A program made the translations under genes and the position numbers. From positions 124,001 to 188,000 of the forward strand of contig NADL03000512.1 in assembly GCA_002205965.3 (NCBI GenBank): a DNA stretch of 64,000 bases, in the 5' to 3' direction. The stretch is from Kappaphycus alvarezii. Lineage: Eukaryota; Rhodophyta; Florideophyceae; Gigartinales; Solieriaceae. A model generated the notes under the pieces. That model ran no database searches, was not told where the DNA came from, and worked only from the letters and a program-made list of their open reading frames with translations. Positions 11,770-23,439 of the stretch are shown piece by piece; position 1 is the first letter of the stretch, and each line of letters starts with the position of its first letter.

Positions 11770-12570
11770 CTCAATGATTTATTCCTCCCTTCGGCGCAAC
11801 TCTTTCGGTTTATTAAAAGGCTTGGTTTAAAATCTCTGAAAGAAGGCAGAGAGGAATGGTTCCTGTCCATCTTCTCTGGGCACTGTATTTCTTGAAAGGA
11901 TATCAATCTGAATCTAGTAATTGCACATTTGCTGATTGTGACGAAAACAAATTTCGCAAGTGGTCATGAAAAGTGATTAATTTTCTCGCAGGATTGGTGC
12001 GGTAATTGTGAGTAATTTTTTCTTTCCTAGATTTACTTATAAATCAACATTGGTTAGATTCTTTGGTCAAAGCGACTCCTAAATCCAGCTGTATCTCGCT
12101 GCTACGCTTCCTTTGATGTTATTGATTGCCATATCAATGAGCTTGGAGAGTTTTATACCCGCTATTATTCGCACAAGCTGCATTCTTCATGGATAAAGTA
12201 TGAAATTGCAATAAGCATTGTGAGTGGAGATATTGTATGGCTTAGCGAATCATATCTTTGTGGAAATCACCCTCATTTTCACATTTATAGGATGAATCTG
12301 AAGAAGCATTTGTTTGATGGTGAAAAGGTTGCTTCAGATAAAGTTTATCCTGATCCCACATGCCTCCGCGGGACAACACCACAAATGGATGCTGAGATGT
12401 TTCGAAGAATCCGAGCAAGACATGAAGTTGCAAATATTTGAATTAAGTAATTCAAGGTATTGCCAGTTCCATTCAGGTACAGGTTTTCCCTGTATCAAAC
12501 CTGTTTTATTGCAGTTGCATGTTTGGTCCGGTTTATGTCAGAAAGTGGGCATCCTTTGTTTGATTTTTAG
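11770..12570 (+). pseudogene. DDE transposase remnant (algal/protist Harbinger- or IS5-like type)
   Basis: Traces in several frames. An upstream stretch reads HLLWALYFLKGYQSESSNCT (about 11860-11930), then FYTRYYSHKLHSSWIKYEIA near 12150. The open part (12220-12441) has SGDIVWLSESYLCG, FHIYRMNLKKHLFDGEKVAS, DKVYPDP and RARHEVAN. It is followed in another frame by a FRYRF...CFIAVACLVRF-like end. This order (YSHK, GDIVW, GE.V.AD.GY.DP, RARHE) is that of a DDE superfamily transposase common in algal and protist genomes. The Asp of the usual AD.GY motif is present as SDKVY. Frameshifts and missing parts make it inactive. Confidence 0.55.
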
Positions 12571-12691
12571 TATGGCGACAACTTCCGGTTACAATCCAGT
12601 GTTTTGGATTAAAGTTTATGACTAGTGTTTTTATAGTTCGCAATCTTTCCATTGAATAGGTACTGAGTATTGTAATGTACTTATAATGAGC

Positions 12692-13740
12692 TTAAATCAA
12701 ACGACATGCGCTTTTCTGGAATCCCTTGAATAGGTCACTGATTGGAATTTTGATCTCTGGTGTTTTTTTGTTTTGAATGAAGCCATCTAGTTGTTTTATA
12801 GGGTGGAGATTCGTACGTGCTAGAAACTGGTTGAAACAGCCCACCGCTAGAAAAGCCCCACTCGGAATGCAAGTTCGTGATCTAACTTGATGTTCCTGCA
12901 TCCTCCTGGTTCTTTTAACGTTTGTCGAAGTATTTTGGAGAGCTCACGCTTCGCCCGTAGGTTTTCATTTGCACTTATTAATTCATTTGGTATTGCGTGT
13001 GGGGCATGGTCCTTAGTGACTGGTTTAGTGTACCACTTCGCGAGTTCTTTAGCGGTGGCCCCATCTGATCCGTAGAGGCTATTGAATATTCAGATTGGTT
13101 CCTGAGCGAGCAGTCGGGGTTCGGTATTATTATCCGCATTCTTTATTCTAAGATATGCGGCAGCAGCGGTGATGTCTAATGCATCATGCCTGCTGACAGG
13201 CTTCGAGCCAGCCATTTAGGCACATGACTCACATTACCCACTATCCTGAGCATGTCTAGCATACCCCGGAGGATAGCCGAACCACACTTTTCAAAAATTA
13301 AAGAACCACATCATTTCCTCTTCTAAGATATATACTCCTGATCATTTTGTGCTTTGGTTCAACAGCATTTTGTTGTGAAGATGAGTTGTTACGGGTCTTA
13401 CATCAATATCTTGTTTCTCGAGAAAGTATAGGAATTCTTCGTTCTGGAAGGCCTTTTCAACATGTACAGCCTGAGGGTCCCGAAGTGCGATGTCCAGATG
13501 GCTTCAAATGCAGCGATGGATGTTGCCATAGTCAGATCTAGAATGATAATACCAGCAGAGTAGCAGGAGTACATATCCATAGTATGAAATAAACGGTGTT
13601 CGTCTAAATGGAAATGATCTAGTCAAATGACCTCGTTGAAGGCCTTATTCAGGTGCGAGAGCTTTAATTTTCGTGCTGATTTCGACTGTGCACTACATCG
13701 AAGGTGCAGTACATCGACCCATTTGTCAAGGACTGAAGCA
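12692..13740 (-). pseudogene. Integrase remnant of an LTR retroelement
   Basis: Minus-strand frames resemble the integrase core of a gypsy-like group found in algae and protists. From 13740 downward: a LNKAFNEVI..DHFHLDEHR-like start, MDMYSCYSAGIIILDLTMAT and AFEAIWTSHFGTLRL (13398-13580), a HLHNK..L region where the Glu motif should be, and, after a break, SLYGSDGATAKELAKWYTKP (about 13080-13000), ELISANENLRAKRELSKIL and RNI..DHELAFRVGLF. A 3' piece of the non-LTR family lies inside it at 13138-13217 on the other strand. Several stops and frameshifts are present. Confidence 0.5.
13138..13217 (+). mobile_element. Non-LTR element, 3'-end fragment
   Basis: Reads RYAAAAVMSNASCLLTGFEP and then stops. 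This is close in protein and base sequence to the 3' end at 48960-49027 (AAAAVMSNTTCLLAGLEP, stop), and is equivalent to the ARHAARLVQNNASCLLEGV end of the large copies at 50-54.5 kb. It is only about 80 bases long, so it is a heavily 5'-truncated insertion or a remnant of a longer one. Confidence 0.5.
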
Positions 13741-14248
13741 AGTTAGTGCTGAACTTTTTCATTCCACAGTTGATTACGTTCGAGTAGAGTACGCATATCG
13801 GTAAGATATGCATGTCCGCATATATGACTGTGGACTTGTCCACTGTGCGCTTGATTTCAGACTAGGGTCTGTTCTTCAGGTCGTTAATCCGTGCTGTAGC
13901 GCAATTTTGTATGCTTTGCAGCTCCACTGGGGACTTGGTTACGGCAGTCAGAGCTTCGCAAAGGCGGAGGGAACTGCTGAGGGGGCGCTTATCGCGGGGG
14001 TTCGTCATTTGGACTAACTGCTTGATGCGGTTTATGAGGAAAAGTGAAGTCGAAGCCCTGCGGAACGGGGGGAATATTGGGAGTCAGGGATGTAGATGTC
14101 CAGTCGCCGGCGAGAGTCGCGGGTTCGTAATTCTTGTGGGACGGTCCATTCCAGCCGGTCGTAGGCCGATATCGAGCATTATCCATTCTCCCTTCCCTCT
14201 ATCCCTGTATCGCTTCATCTCCTGTTGTAATTCACTGCAAATCGGTTA

Positions 14249-15110
14249 ATGACGCCTGCTCCTTCAAACCCACTCTCAAGGCTGAAATATCGCGCCTCAC
14301 GAATCCTGACCGCACTTTGCGCCTCAAGCAGTACTTCATTAAGGTGCTGCAGGCCTCTATCTCCGAGACCCTCGCCTACCTCCCTGGTGCTCCGCCTCCT
14401 CATCTCATCATCTCTTCACCTATCCTATCACGCCCTAGATCCCATCACCCGATTTCTCCGACTACCATGGACGCTTCCTAGCCTCCGCACCGTCTTCCAC
14501 CGCCTCAGCCCTCTTCTCCAACCTGCCTCTCCCATCAAATGATCTCCACATCCGGGGAAATCTGGCGCACGATGGTCGATGTGCGGCTTGGTAATTCAAT
14601 AGTTCGCGGTTTCGGCCCCTCTCCCATCTTCTCTGGAAACCATATGAATTCTCCTCACCTTGATGAGTTCGGAAACCACGCTGCCACCTGCAAGGGAGGT
14701 GTCAGGGTTGTCCCCCGCCATAACCGACTGCGCGACCTTCTCTACCAAGAATTCACTATTCTTGCCATCTCCCTCCCCATCACCCTTGAGCATGTCCTCG
14801 CGGCCAATCTTCAAAAAAAGCACAACTGGGCAGCGAGCACTGCACCATGTCAAGAATGATTCCCTTCTCGCTCCTGCCTCGCAAGGATTAGATGTCACCA
14901 TTGTAATCCCAAATTCCGACCCACACCGAAACGTAACCAAATCGCAGGGCAACGCTGCAGACACCCTAACGCATAGTTTCATGATCTGCGGACATGTGCC
15001 ACCGCCTTCGGCCTCCAGTACGCCGTTGTTACGACGAATCACCGAAAGACAGTCGATTCAACGCGCTAGAAACTGCTACAGCAGAGCCAGATGGCTTCGA
15101 TTTCCCCCTT
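14249..15110 (+). mobile_element. Non-LTR element fragment, C-terminal half with endonuclease
   Basis: Pieces in three frames give the end of an R2-like protein. A thumb-like stretch reads VNDACSFKPTLKAEISRLTN (14249-14481). Then comes DEFGNHAATCKGGVRVVPRH followed by NRLRDLLYQEF (14650-14750), equivalent to the GDH..C...RH zinc and RHN motifs. After a frameshift, ASQGLDVTIVIPNSDPH (14880-14930) matches the late Asp motif of the restriction-like endonuclease. The first motif has Asn in place of the usual Asp of GDH. The fragment belongs to the same superfamily as the large copies but is clearly diverged from them. Confidence 0.6.
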
Positions 15111-15337
15111 TACATTTTTGCATCAAAAGCTTACTTTCCCCTTGCCGAAATCCTGTTTCTAAGGGCGGAAATATTCACGTGTACCCACTCGCTGTAGACC
15201 CTGTAATAATGCATCAATTAGCACAGTGAACTTTGCGTGTTTCTTTCACAAAAAGGTTAACCTGTTCACGGAGTAGACTTTTCAGAGCAGAATCAGCAAT
15301 CTTGGAGCAACCCACTAACGTTTAACGACCTTAGCTC

Positions 15338-17286
15338 TTATCTCACTGCATTCAAGAGACGGCAGTACGCTCCATTCATCCTTAAGAGCTCTTCATGACT
15401 TCCTTGCTCAACCACTTCTCCTTTCTCAAACACCACAATTCGATCACAATGTCTCACTGTCGCCAATCTGTGAGAGATCAAAATCACAGTCCTATCCTCA
15501 TCACGTATCAGCTCCTCCACGGTCTCGTTCACCAATGCCTCGTTAACCCTATCTAACTTACTACTGAATTCATCCAACACCATCACCTTCGGCCGTTTCA
15601 AGAGACAACGCGCTACCATTAGTCTCTGCTGTTCCCCGCCCGACAGACCAACTACAGATGAATCCAACTTGTCCGGCAGTCGATTCGCAAACTGCATCAC
15701 CCCTGCCGCCTCCGCCGCCGCCTCTATTTCTTGTCTTGTCGCATCCTCACGTCCAAACCCAATATTTTCTGCTATAGTCCCAGAAATGACGTATGCATCC
15801 TGAGAAACCGTTCCCACAATTTCCTCTCTTAATGTTCTCACGTCGTATTCTGATAGTGGGCGTCCATCCAACAAAATTTCACCGCTCGTCGTATCGTAAA
15901 ACCGGCTCAAAAGGGCTAACGTTGTTGACTTGCCCGCGCCACTCTCGCCGATTAAGGCTAGAGATCCCCCAGCAGCAACTTTGAAATCAATGTTTTTCAA
16001 TACGGTTCGAGTGCTCCCCGGGTACCTGAAAGAAACGTTCCTGAACTCCAACGCCCCACCCTTCTCCACACCGTATCCAATCATGGCCCCTTTCCGTGAG
16101 TAGCGTTTTCGCTCGATACTCGGTTTGGTTCCCAGGATGCGCATAATTCGCTCCACAGCCCCGCCTGCTCTAATAACCTCCCCGATTCCCGAACTCAGTT
16201 TCCCCACCGCCACCATCAAGTTGCTCGTGTAAAGCACGAAAGACATCATGGCGCCCACCCCAGGTTGCCTGCTGCAACAAACCTGCCACCCATGTAAAAG
16301 ATGGCGCATGTGTTCAGCTGAAACACCGTCCTATTCCACATTTGCAACACCCCATCGGCAACAGCGGCTTTCTCTCCTAGTTTCAACACATCCTTAACCC
16401 TGTTATCGTATCTCATCTCCGAAAATGCCTCCCTCCCAAAGCTCTTCACAATGCGAATGCCATCCAACTGTTCCGCAGCTACCTGCGAGGCGCGCGCAAA
16501 CGCCTCACTTACTTGCTTTGCCAACCGCGCGGTACGATTACCATACCACATACCTGCGCCGACAGTCAACGGAACGGTTAAATATACAAAAAGCGCTAGT
16601 GGTTTGCACAAGACAAACAGCATGATACAACCGACGAGAGTTTCCAGAGCTCCTTGCATCAACTTGACGAAATCATCAGTAAGGACTCGCTGTAACACGG
16701 TTGTGTCGATACTCAACCTGGATAACAACTCGCCAGTGGAACTTTTATCCAAAGTGGCGACATCGGAGCGGACGAGAGCAGAAAAGACGCGTGAGCGAAG
16801 ATTTGCCACAACACGCTCCCCGGCACGACGAACAAGGGCAACCTCTGCAAACTTTGTCAGCGAACCCAAGAGATAAATTATCAAAAGACGACGCGCCCCT
16901 TCGGAAAGACGAGCAAGCCCAAGGGTAGGGCCGGTGAGATGGAAGGTTGTAATGATGTCAAGGACTTTTCCAAAGGCGATAGGGGTGAGAAGTAGAATGG
17001 AGGAGGACAGAAGGGAGGCGAGAACGCTCAGGAGCAGGGGACGCCATTCAGGGAGGGCGAGTCGAAGAAATGAAAGGGACGGTGGTGTGGAGGTTGGTGG
17101 GGACGGAGCAGCGGGGGATGGGGAGGAAGCGGGGTTTGCGGAAAGGGAAGCTTGTGAAATGAGGCGCCGGGCTTTGACGTAGGTGGAGTATTTGGGACAA
17201 GGGCGGAGAGGAAGCGGGTCACGGGAGGGGCGTAAGCGGGGGGAGCTGCGGAATGGCAGATGGTGGTGCGTTGTGATGAATAACAT
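15338..17286 (-). CDS. Organellar-type ABC half-transporter (ABCB-like), one frameshift
   Basis: An ATP-driven membrane exporter made of one transmembrane domain plus one nucleotide-binding domain, working as a dimer. The first frame (16246-17286) starts with about 60 Ser/Pro/Arg-rich residues resembling an organelle transit peptide, then several hydrophobic spans and GIRIVKSFGREAFSEMRYDN, typical of type IV exporters. The second frame (15338-16309) has Walker A GESGAGKST, Q-loop SQDAYVISGTIAENI, signature LSGGEQQRLMVARCLL, Walker B VMVLDEFSS and switch His in LISHRLATVR. The frames join at a CCCC run (16258-16261), where one extra base would restore the family reading GNLGVGAMM. All catalytic motifs are intact, so a sequence error or a very recent loss is plausible. 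Total about 650 residues, normal for ABCB half-transporters. Substrate is not predictable. Confidence 0.8.
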
Positions 17287-17597
17287 TGTGGAGACTGGGG
17301 GCGCTGGACAGCGGGAGAGAGACTAGTATTACTGGAGTAGGAGGGAATAGAGGCAGAGTTCGCCTGTGCGCTTTTTGCAGGATTCATGCAGCTGTAGATG
17401 TGCTCGGGGGAAAAGTACAAATTGGTATGCGATGCGGGAATTTCGAGAATTTGGGCATGGCATTGCTCGATTTGATCAATTCTGAGGTTGGAATGGAGAT
17501 GAATTGGGCAGAATGAGACGGCGCATGTGTCTCGAATGATCGCATGGATTCAGGTTTGTGGTCGGCTATGACGTAAAGACCATGAGTCTTCATTCTC

Positions 17598-17620
17598 ATT
17601 GGCCAATGCAAACTATATAT
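17598..17620. promoter_or_regulatory. Possible promoter elements upstream of the ABC transporter
   Basis: A perfect palindrome ATTGGCCAAT (two CCAAT boxes back to back) followed by TATATAT lies about 310-330 bases upstream of the ABC transporter start codon. For the minus-strand gene the TATA-like run lies upstream of the CCAAT boxes, which is not the usual order, so this is only a suggestion. Confidence 0.2.
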
Positions 17621-17888
17621 GCAAATAGTAATAGCCAATTCAATCCGAGAATTCTCATACTCTCGACATTACCCTTTGAAGGGTACGTACAGTACAAAGA
17701 CATTCGCCGTACTGTTGCACTGTACTGTACAGTACATGTATTATGCCGCTGTGCGGTGATGTATTCAGTACAGAAAAGGGGCCAGGAAGGTAATTTGGCA
17801 GGGTTTGTGCTTCGCGACCTGCACAGGACTACACCAACACAGCACCCGCCAGGTGGGGCTGCTGCGTTAGTAGACCCCCCCCCCCCGG

Positions 17889-18330
17889 GTGGACCCTGTC
17901 GACCACTCAGCCAACCTTTGCCCATCTGACCCCGGGCGCATCCACCACCACAATTCCCTACGCAAAGCCCTTGCATACCACGTCATACGCGCTGCTGGTC
18001 TGCACTGCAAATTCGAGGTCAAACTCCCCGTCCCGGCGACGGAGCTCAGGCTCGCGGACACACTGGTCCACCCTCCTACCCTCCCTACGACTGACTCCAC
18101 CTGTCTCACCGCCTTTGATATCACCGTGGTGTCGCCATTCAAGGCCACCCCATCAGCGAAGGCCATCCATGCTTCCGGTGGCGCCGCAGACTTTTCTAAC
18201 CGCGACAAGATTAGGGACCTGCAACACAAGTGCAAACGTCGCCTGACGCCCCCTCCGACTGCCCAGACCGCGACCCTGGCTTCAATCACCGCTCCATTGC
18301 CTTCGGTTCCCTGGGTGCACCCGCTGCCAT
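17889..18330 (+). mobile_element. Non-LTR element fragment, endonuclease and C-terminal end
   Basis: Open frame (17889-18332) reads IHHHNSLRKALAYHVIRAAG, equivalent to the RHN...AGL region, then TELRLADTLVHPP in place of RPADI, and STCLTAFDITVVSPF, the Asp motif of the restriction-like endonuclease. A second frame continues with HRSIAFGSLGAPAAMTTEQ, the usual late segment of these proteins. It starts just after a run of 12 C at 17875-17886. It runs into the Harbinger-like transposase without a clear boundary, so the latter probably inserted here. Confidence 0.6.
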
Positions 18331-19474
18331 GACTACCGAACAGCTGGACATCTTTGATCAATTCTACAACAATGGTGGCTCTCAATCGATTGTTCAAATG
18401 ATCGACTTCGATCCCGCTTAGTACACGAATATCTGGCAGACTTTCGAGAAATTCATCAAGGAACGGTACAATAGCGGTCGGGGTCGCAATTGTGCTCAAA
18501 CGCCCAAATATGTTTTATTCATGACTCTGGCTGTTCTAAATCACGGTGGGCAGTGGGACTTCCTTGAAAAGATGTTTGCCATGAAGGGAACCTATTTCGA
18601 GCGTATGATGATGCGGTTCATTGATATCATTTCTGATCCCATGTTTGAACACTTTCTCGAGCATCATGTAAAGAATTGGACGATGAATGAAATGGCAAGG
18701 AAGAATTCTTTGTTTCAAAACTATCCGATGGCTCGCTACGCAATCGATGTGACATTACAGCTAAGCTTTCGTCCGAGTGGGAGTATGGAAGAAGGCAAAC
18801 TTTATTCCAGTGGGAAGCACAAGCTCTATGGTTATAAGACAGAAGTATCCGTCTTGCAATGTATCTTGGCAATTGGATGCAGTGCACATGAGCCGGGGTC
18901 TGTTTTGGATTTTACCCTATTCCAATCTATGAACTTGTTTGATCAAGAACAGCTGAAGAAACAAGATGGAGAGCAGCAGGCCCTTGAAGATGACGGATCT
19001 CTGCATGAAGATTACCCTGGTGCATGGGCAGTGTTAACAGACAAAGGGTACTATGGCACCCATGAATTCTGTAGAGTCATTCATTCCAAGGAGAAGCCGG
19101 TAAATGGAGTCCTAAAACACCCAGAAATGGTTGTCAATAGTCACATTTCAAGCGACCGCATTATCGTCGAGAATTTCGTTGGAATAATGAGCGGTTTGTG
19201 GACTGTGATTTCGTCCAAGTGGAGGTGGGCAAAAGCTTCGTACGACAAGATATTTAGGGTTTGAACAGATCTGAGGAACTTTAATATTTATAACACCCCG
19301 CTCAGTGCAGAAGACATTAAAATATTTAAGAAAATCAAGAATCGGTGGTACCATATCGGTAATAGTCAAATTGAAAAGCGTCGACAGATTCAAAAGAAGT
19401 ACAGGGAAAAACGTCGTATCCGTGTTAAAATGCAATTTCGCCGGGCATCCATCTTTGAAACAGAAGATAATTAG
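18329..19474 (+). pseudogene. PIF/Harbinger-like DDE transposase with two in-frame stops
   Basis: One 381-codon frame interrupted only by a TAG at 18419 and a TGA at 19262; no frameshift. Domains: an N-terminal part ending with MTLAVLNHGGQWDFLEKMF; YAIDVTLQLSFRPSGSMEEG with the first catalytic Asp; YSSGKHKLYGYKTEVSV; IGCSAHEPGSVLDFTLFQ; AVLTDKGYYG with the second Asp; SSDRIIVENFVGIM with the Glu; and a basic tail from 19265 to the TAG at 19472. This is the DDE_Tnp_4 arrangement. The first ATG at 18329 may still belong to the preceding non-LTR fragment, so the true start could be slightly later. Close to intact, it would need only two codon changes relative to its frame. Confidence 0.7.
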
Positions 19475-19684
19475 AACTTTCTCTGAATTCATCATTTTAT
19501 TGTTTTTTTACTAAAGGTACACTTGAATTAAACTTTAATTGCTTTTTTTCTAAAATAAAAGGAGATATATCTCTTAAATAATGTGTCTTTTTACCTGTAC
19601 TATAGTTCTTTACCTTCAACAATAATTAATCGCTTACTTAAATAAAGATATAGGGAATTTTTTTAAATCTACAGACATTCTCGT

Positions 19685-19790
19685 CTTGCATCCCCCGTGA
19701 CACTCAACCTGGCCTGCCGGACGGATCCGTGGCATGCGATGTCGCCGTGACGTCCCCGTTCAAGCAGTCTTCAATTAGCAAAGTATAATA
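19685..19790 (+). mobile_element. Non-LTR endonuclease scrap
   Basis: About 100 bases encode TDILVL-like residues and, in a second frame, LPDGSVACDVAVTSPFKQSS, matching the Asp motif of the restriction-like endonuclease (compare TAFDITVVSPFKATPS at 18110). Too short and frameshifted to assign to a copy; it sits just beyond the Harbinger-like element. Confidence 0.4.
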
Positions 19791-20136
19791 TCGGATACAC
19801 AACTAGCAGGGGGAAAGGTTTGGGTGTTTTTACTGTCGGGAGATATGTTTGATCTATCCTAAAGTATTCCAGAAAACTAGCATGAATGACTCTCCCAGTG
19901 GCGTATGAAGTGATTTTATCATCAGCATTCCAAGAGAGCTATAAGTCAATGGCAGCACGGAAAGTGCGAGCAAAAAAACCTAATCTACTGCTCATTCTCA
20001 CTCCTTGACCTTTCCAGCACACGCTACTTGCCAACTCAGCCTGTCCACACCCCTGTGCAATATACCCCTCATTGGCGGTACACTCTTCTTCTCCACATCG
20101 TATCTTGCACAGAATCCCACCATATGCACTCGATTG

Positions 20137-20153
20137 CTAGGGTAACAGGACTG
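20137..20153 (+). repeat. hAT left terminal inverted repeat
   Basis: CTAGGGTAACAGGACTG at the left end. The reverse complement of the right end (24704-24720) reads CTAGGGTAACACGACTG, one mismatch in 17. An exact 8-bp duplication lies immediately outside both. Confidence 0.85.
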
Positions 20154-20400
20154 GACGACTTTTGACTGGCAGTCACCTGGATTGGCAGTCGACTATTTGT
20201 GTTGTGCCCAGTTGACTGGATTAATTGGTCAGTCGACTGGGCAGCTACGAAACAGTCGGAAAGTGACTTTCCAATTGACTGGATGTTCCAGGGTCCAGAC
20301 GTTATCCAGTCTCCAGTAGACTGGAAATTTTCAGGATCTAGTCGTTTTCCGGTCTCCAGTCGACGGAATGATCCAGAATCCAGTCTTTACCCAGTCAAAA
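20151..20400 (+). repeat. hAT left subterminal repeat array
   Basis: About 250 bases packed with copies and variants of (C)CAGTCGACTGG, including GCAGTCGACTA, TCAGTCGACTGGG, CCAGTTGACTGGA and CCAGTAGACTGGA. Each unit is close to a palindrome around GTCGAC. Such arrays in hAT elements commonly serve as transposase binding sites; that role is inferred here. Confidence 0.75.
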
Positions 20401-20475
20401 GTTGAATATTTCACTAGATTTCTACTGTAAACTCAAGTGCTCAAAAGCTGGTGGAACTATAGTACAGTACAGTAG

Positions 20476-23048
20476 TTGAATGGGAAACCACTGGAAATTG
20501 ACTGGCCATCAATACTGAGCTCGGCGATGACAACGCCTGCTGAAAGTGAAGACTTCGCCATTCCCAAACCTGCTCCCGTCATACCCCTCGGAACTATCTA
20601 CGACAGACTCGGCGTTTTGCAAGATAGAATGGGAAACAAAAATAGTCTACTGCCGCCCTCAAAAATGAAAACAGTTCTCTCAAATGTATCGCAAAACACA
20701 CGAAAAAGTGAAGACCAACAGAATGAATCATCGGAAAATACGGTTCCCACACGAAAGCTCACTGTGGCTCAAAGAATAGAGCGACTTGTCCCACCGGCCG
20801 GTTTTGAGTGTACACAAGTGCCGTCGTCGGCAAAAGAAAGATTAATTATCTTTGATTTAGGCGTGAGAGTCATTGGGAAGGAATCCAATCGAACAGTAAG
20901 GAAATGGGTTTGCCTGGCAACAGCCGACTGTAGAGATGTTATTCGTATATCATTCAACACTAGCAGTGCAACAGACCATCTACGCCAAAAGCATGGAATT
21001 AATTCATCACTCTCAGTCGCATTGAAGACCAGAAAGACAGAATCAAATGAAGTTTTAAAGAAAGAACGAAGCAATTTAGTGACGCCCAAGCAAAGAGTAA
21101 AAAGACATCAAGAGCTTCAAATAGCAAAGTTTGTCGTTTTACACTGCCTTCCGTTTTCGATCGTTGAGTCACAACTCTTTCGAATTGTCAAAGGCATGTT
21201 CCATTTGCGAAAGCAAGGAAATCACTATATGCATCCCGATCTGCTGAAGCGTACTATTCTAGAAATGTACCGAGCAAGCACAAAAAATAAGAAAAGTCAT
21301 TCACGCGCAGTTAACTAGTAACTCGTGTCGATAAATCATCTCAACGTCCATCTTTGGACTTGCAGAGTGACTCACGACAAGTAAATTGGATTAAGATTTT
21401 TTTTGTAGACCTTGAATTGCCGGCAAGGTCTTTTCTTCTAGGGGTTCGTGTATTTCACCCAACCCCAACTTTGGACAACTTGCGACTTTCAGACAAGCTT
21501 TTAGTATGGTGCAAGAAAGTCGTGGGTGAATTTGATTTTACTCTGGATCAAATATGCAGCTCGACACCAGACGCCGGGTCGGATGTCAAGCGGCTATGGA
21601 CGACATTTTTAACGGGAAATGGGACTGTTGTATATGCTATTTGCTAAACTGTGCCCTCATCGAGGGTTTTGGGACAACTCTTGACCCATCAAAATCGAAA
21701 AACCCTTCCTGTCGTAGACTGCTCAAGAGAATTAAGAAGATGATTGAGCATGTAAAAAAAAGCCATGAAATGCGGGTGAAATTACAGGTCTTGCAACTCA
21801 AAATGAGTGGGACACGACTGAAACTAATTTCAGATATGCCCCACAGGTGGCTCGGTACAATCAGACTAATTGTACGTTTTTTGTTGCTTTGGGATTGTCT
21901 GAAGGAGCACTACTTCAGAAATGAAACTGGAGGGCAGTTTCCGCTTTAAGGGCAAAGGAAAGTTTTATTGGAGTGTTATTCTTTGATGAAGCCTGTTGGT
22001 GACATAATTATTGCCACACAGGCTACAACTTATCCGTCTGCCATCGATTATTTTTTAGCTTTTTGCATGATAAGGCGCGCCGTGCTGGCATCTAACCAAC
22101 CACTTCCCATTTTCGAGCTGTGCAATAAGAACAATCGCGGAGCCATACATCAACAGATGCAATCCCTGCCGATCAACTGAGCAATTTGGCAAAGACAACG
22201 AGGATTCTTCTTTTGAATGCCGTTTCTAAACTATTTTTTACAAAAGCTGCAGTGGTACTCCGCGATCATATATTCTGGAAATTCAGGTGTTTTTCCATCC
22301 TGTATATAAGTCATTGAGCTGTCTAAATGCCCTCGGTACTTTCGTCCAATCAAACGAGCTTCGTCATTATGTTATTAATGAGATATCACGTATTGCCATA
22401 GATATTGCTCAACGGAAAGAGCAAGAGGAAAGTGCCTTTGATGATATGGCTCCTATGGAAAGTGAATTACAGGCAGGCTCATCACAAAGCAGTGCCGGAG
22501 GTGCAGTTTTGATGAGTATTTGGAATTTTGCTGAGTTTGCAGATGAGGATGCAAGGCCGAGCCAAGTATGTTTGTCAATTGCCGATCGAGTTAAACAAGA
22601 AATCGAGGAATATAGTAATAAGTATTTTATCGAAGCTGATTTACTTCCGTCTCATAGGCTTTTGCTTTGTTGGAAAGCAAAAGAAAATAAGTACAAGCAT
22701 TTGATTCCTGTTGCACGTTGCATACTCGGACATCCCGCATCGTCGGCTCAGCTTCAGCGCGACTTCGGAGGCACCGGAAAAATTTTAAGTGGAGCTCTTA
22801 GTTCATTAGATGGAGCAATAGTGGACATGACCATGTTTCTACGTTCAAATCGGGAACTAATTCCAACCACTGTCCCTGCTCTTCCTGTCAGCGAGTCGAA
22901 AGCAAAACTTCCCAAGCGATTTACGGGATCTGAGTATCTACAGGAAATTAGCGAGAGTGGAGAGGAAGTGGATATTGAGGAGTTTATTCATCAAATTGAG
23001 CACGGCGATGATAGTGTATTTGAAGGCATCTGGGATGTCACAGAATAA
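20476..23048 (+). pseudogene. hAT transposase, frameshifted
   Basis: Pieces in order. 20476-21318: N-terminal part with a BED-like zinc finger, KWVCLATADC followed by ATDHLRQKHGI, then FVVLHCLPFSIVESQLFRIV. 21354-21647: VFHPTPTLDNLRLSDKLL and a DAGSDVK acidic motif. 21554-21949: LLNCALIEGFGTTLDPSKS and DMPHRWLGTIRLIVRFL. 21968-22180, after an in-frame TAA in the same frame: YSLMKPVGDIIIATQA. 22287-23048: the dimerisation region LLCWKAKENKYKHLIPVAR and HPASSAQLQRDFG. This is the full hAT layout of about 800 residues, with at least three frame changes. Introns could explain some changes, but no clear splice sites were identified. Confidence 0.75.
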
Positions 23049-23088
23049 AGTCGCATTCTATCCTTTGTCTATATTTCATTGTAATTAG

Positions 23089-23131
23089 TATTAAATAGAC
23101 CATGGTCTTCAGGACTACGGTCTATTTAATA
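23089..23131. terminator. Hairpin just downstream of the hAT transposase
   Basis: Perfect 13-bp inverted repeat TATTAAATAGACC / GGTCTATTTAATA with a 17-base loop, 41 bases after the transposase stop. It may mark a 3' end or be the end of a small palindromic insertion; function is unproven. Confidence 0.3.
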
Positions 23132-23439
23132 TTTTCAGAAGTTCAAATTAATGGTAATAGAAGGGGGAAGTAGAGATGATCAGAGAGGGTTGTGGTTGGG
23201 GCGGTGGGTAGATGGGAAAGGGAAGAGATTAAGCGAAATAGGAGAGGGAAAGAGATTGGGATTGGAATTGTTGGGGATGTGGTAGACACGGAGGGCATGA
23301 GGCGGGGGAGGTAGAGGGGCATGGTTAGGGGAAGGAAAAGAGGACGCAGAGAGGAGGAATCGGTGGTGAGGGGAGGGAAGACGGTTATACAGTACAAGCA
23401 TGGGGGAGCCCTAATTTCCTTTCTGCACCGGACTCGGCT

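Noticed and set aside
16451-17182. Plus-strand frames of up to 141 codons opposite the ABC transporter
   Set aside because: They are antisense shadows of the GC-rich transporter gene and contain no motif.
17875-17886. Run of 12 C as a possible functional site
   Set aside because: Most likely a homopolymer at the edge of a retroelement fragment; no supporting context.
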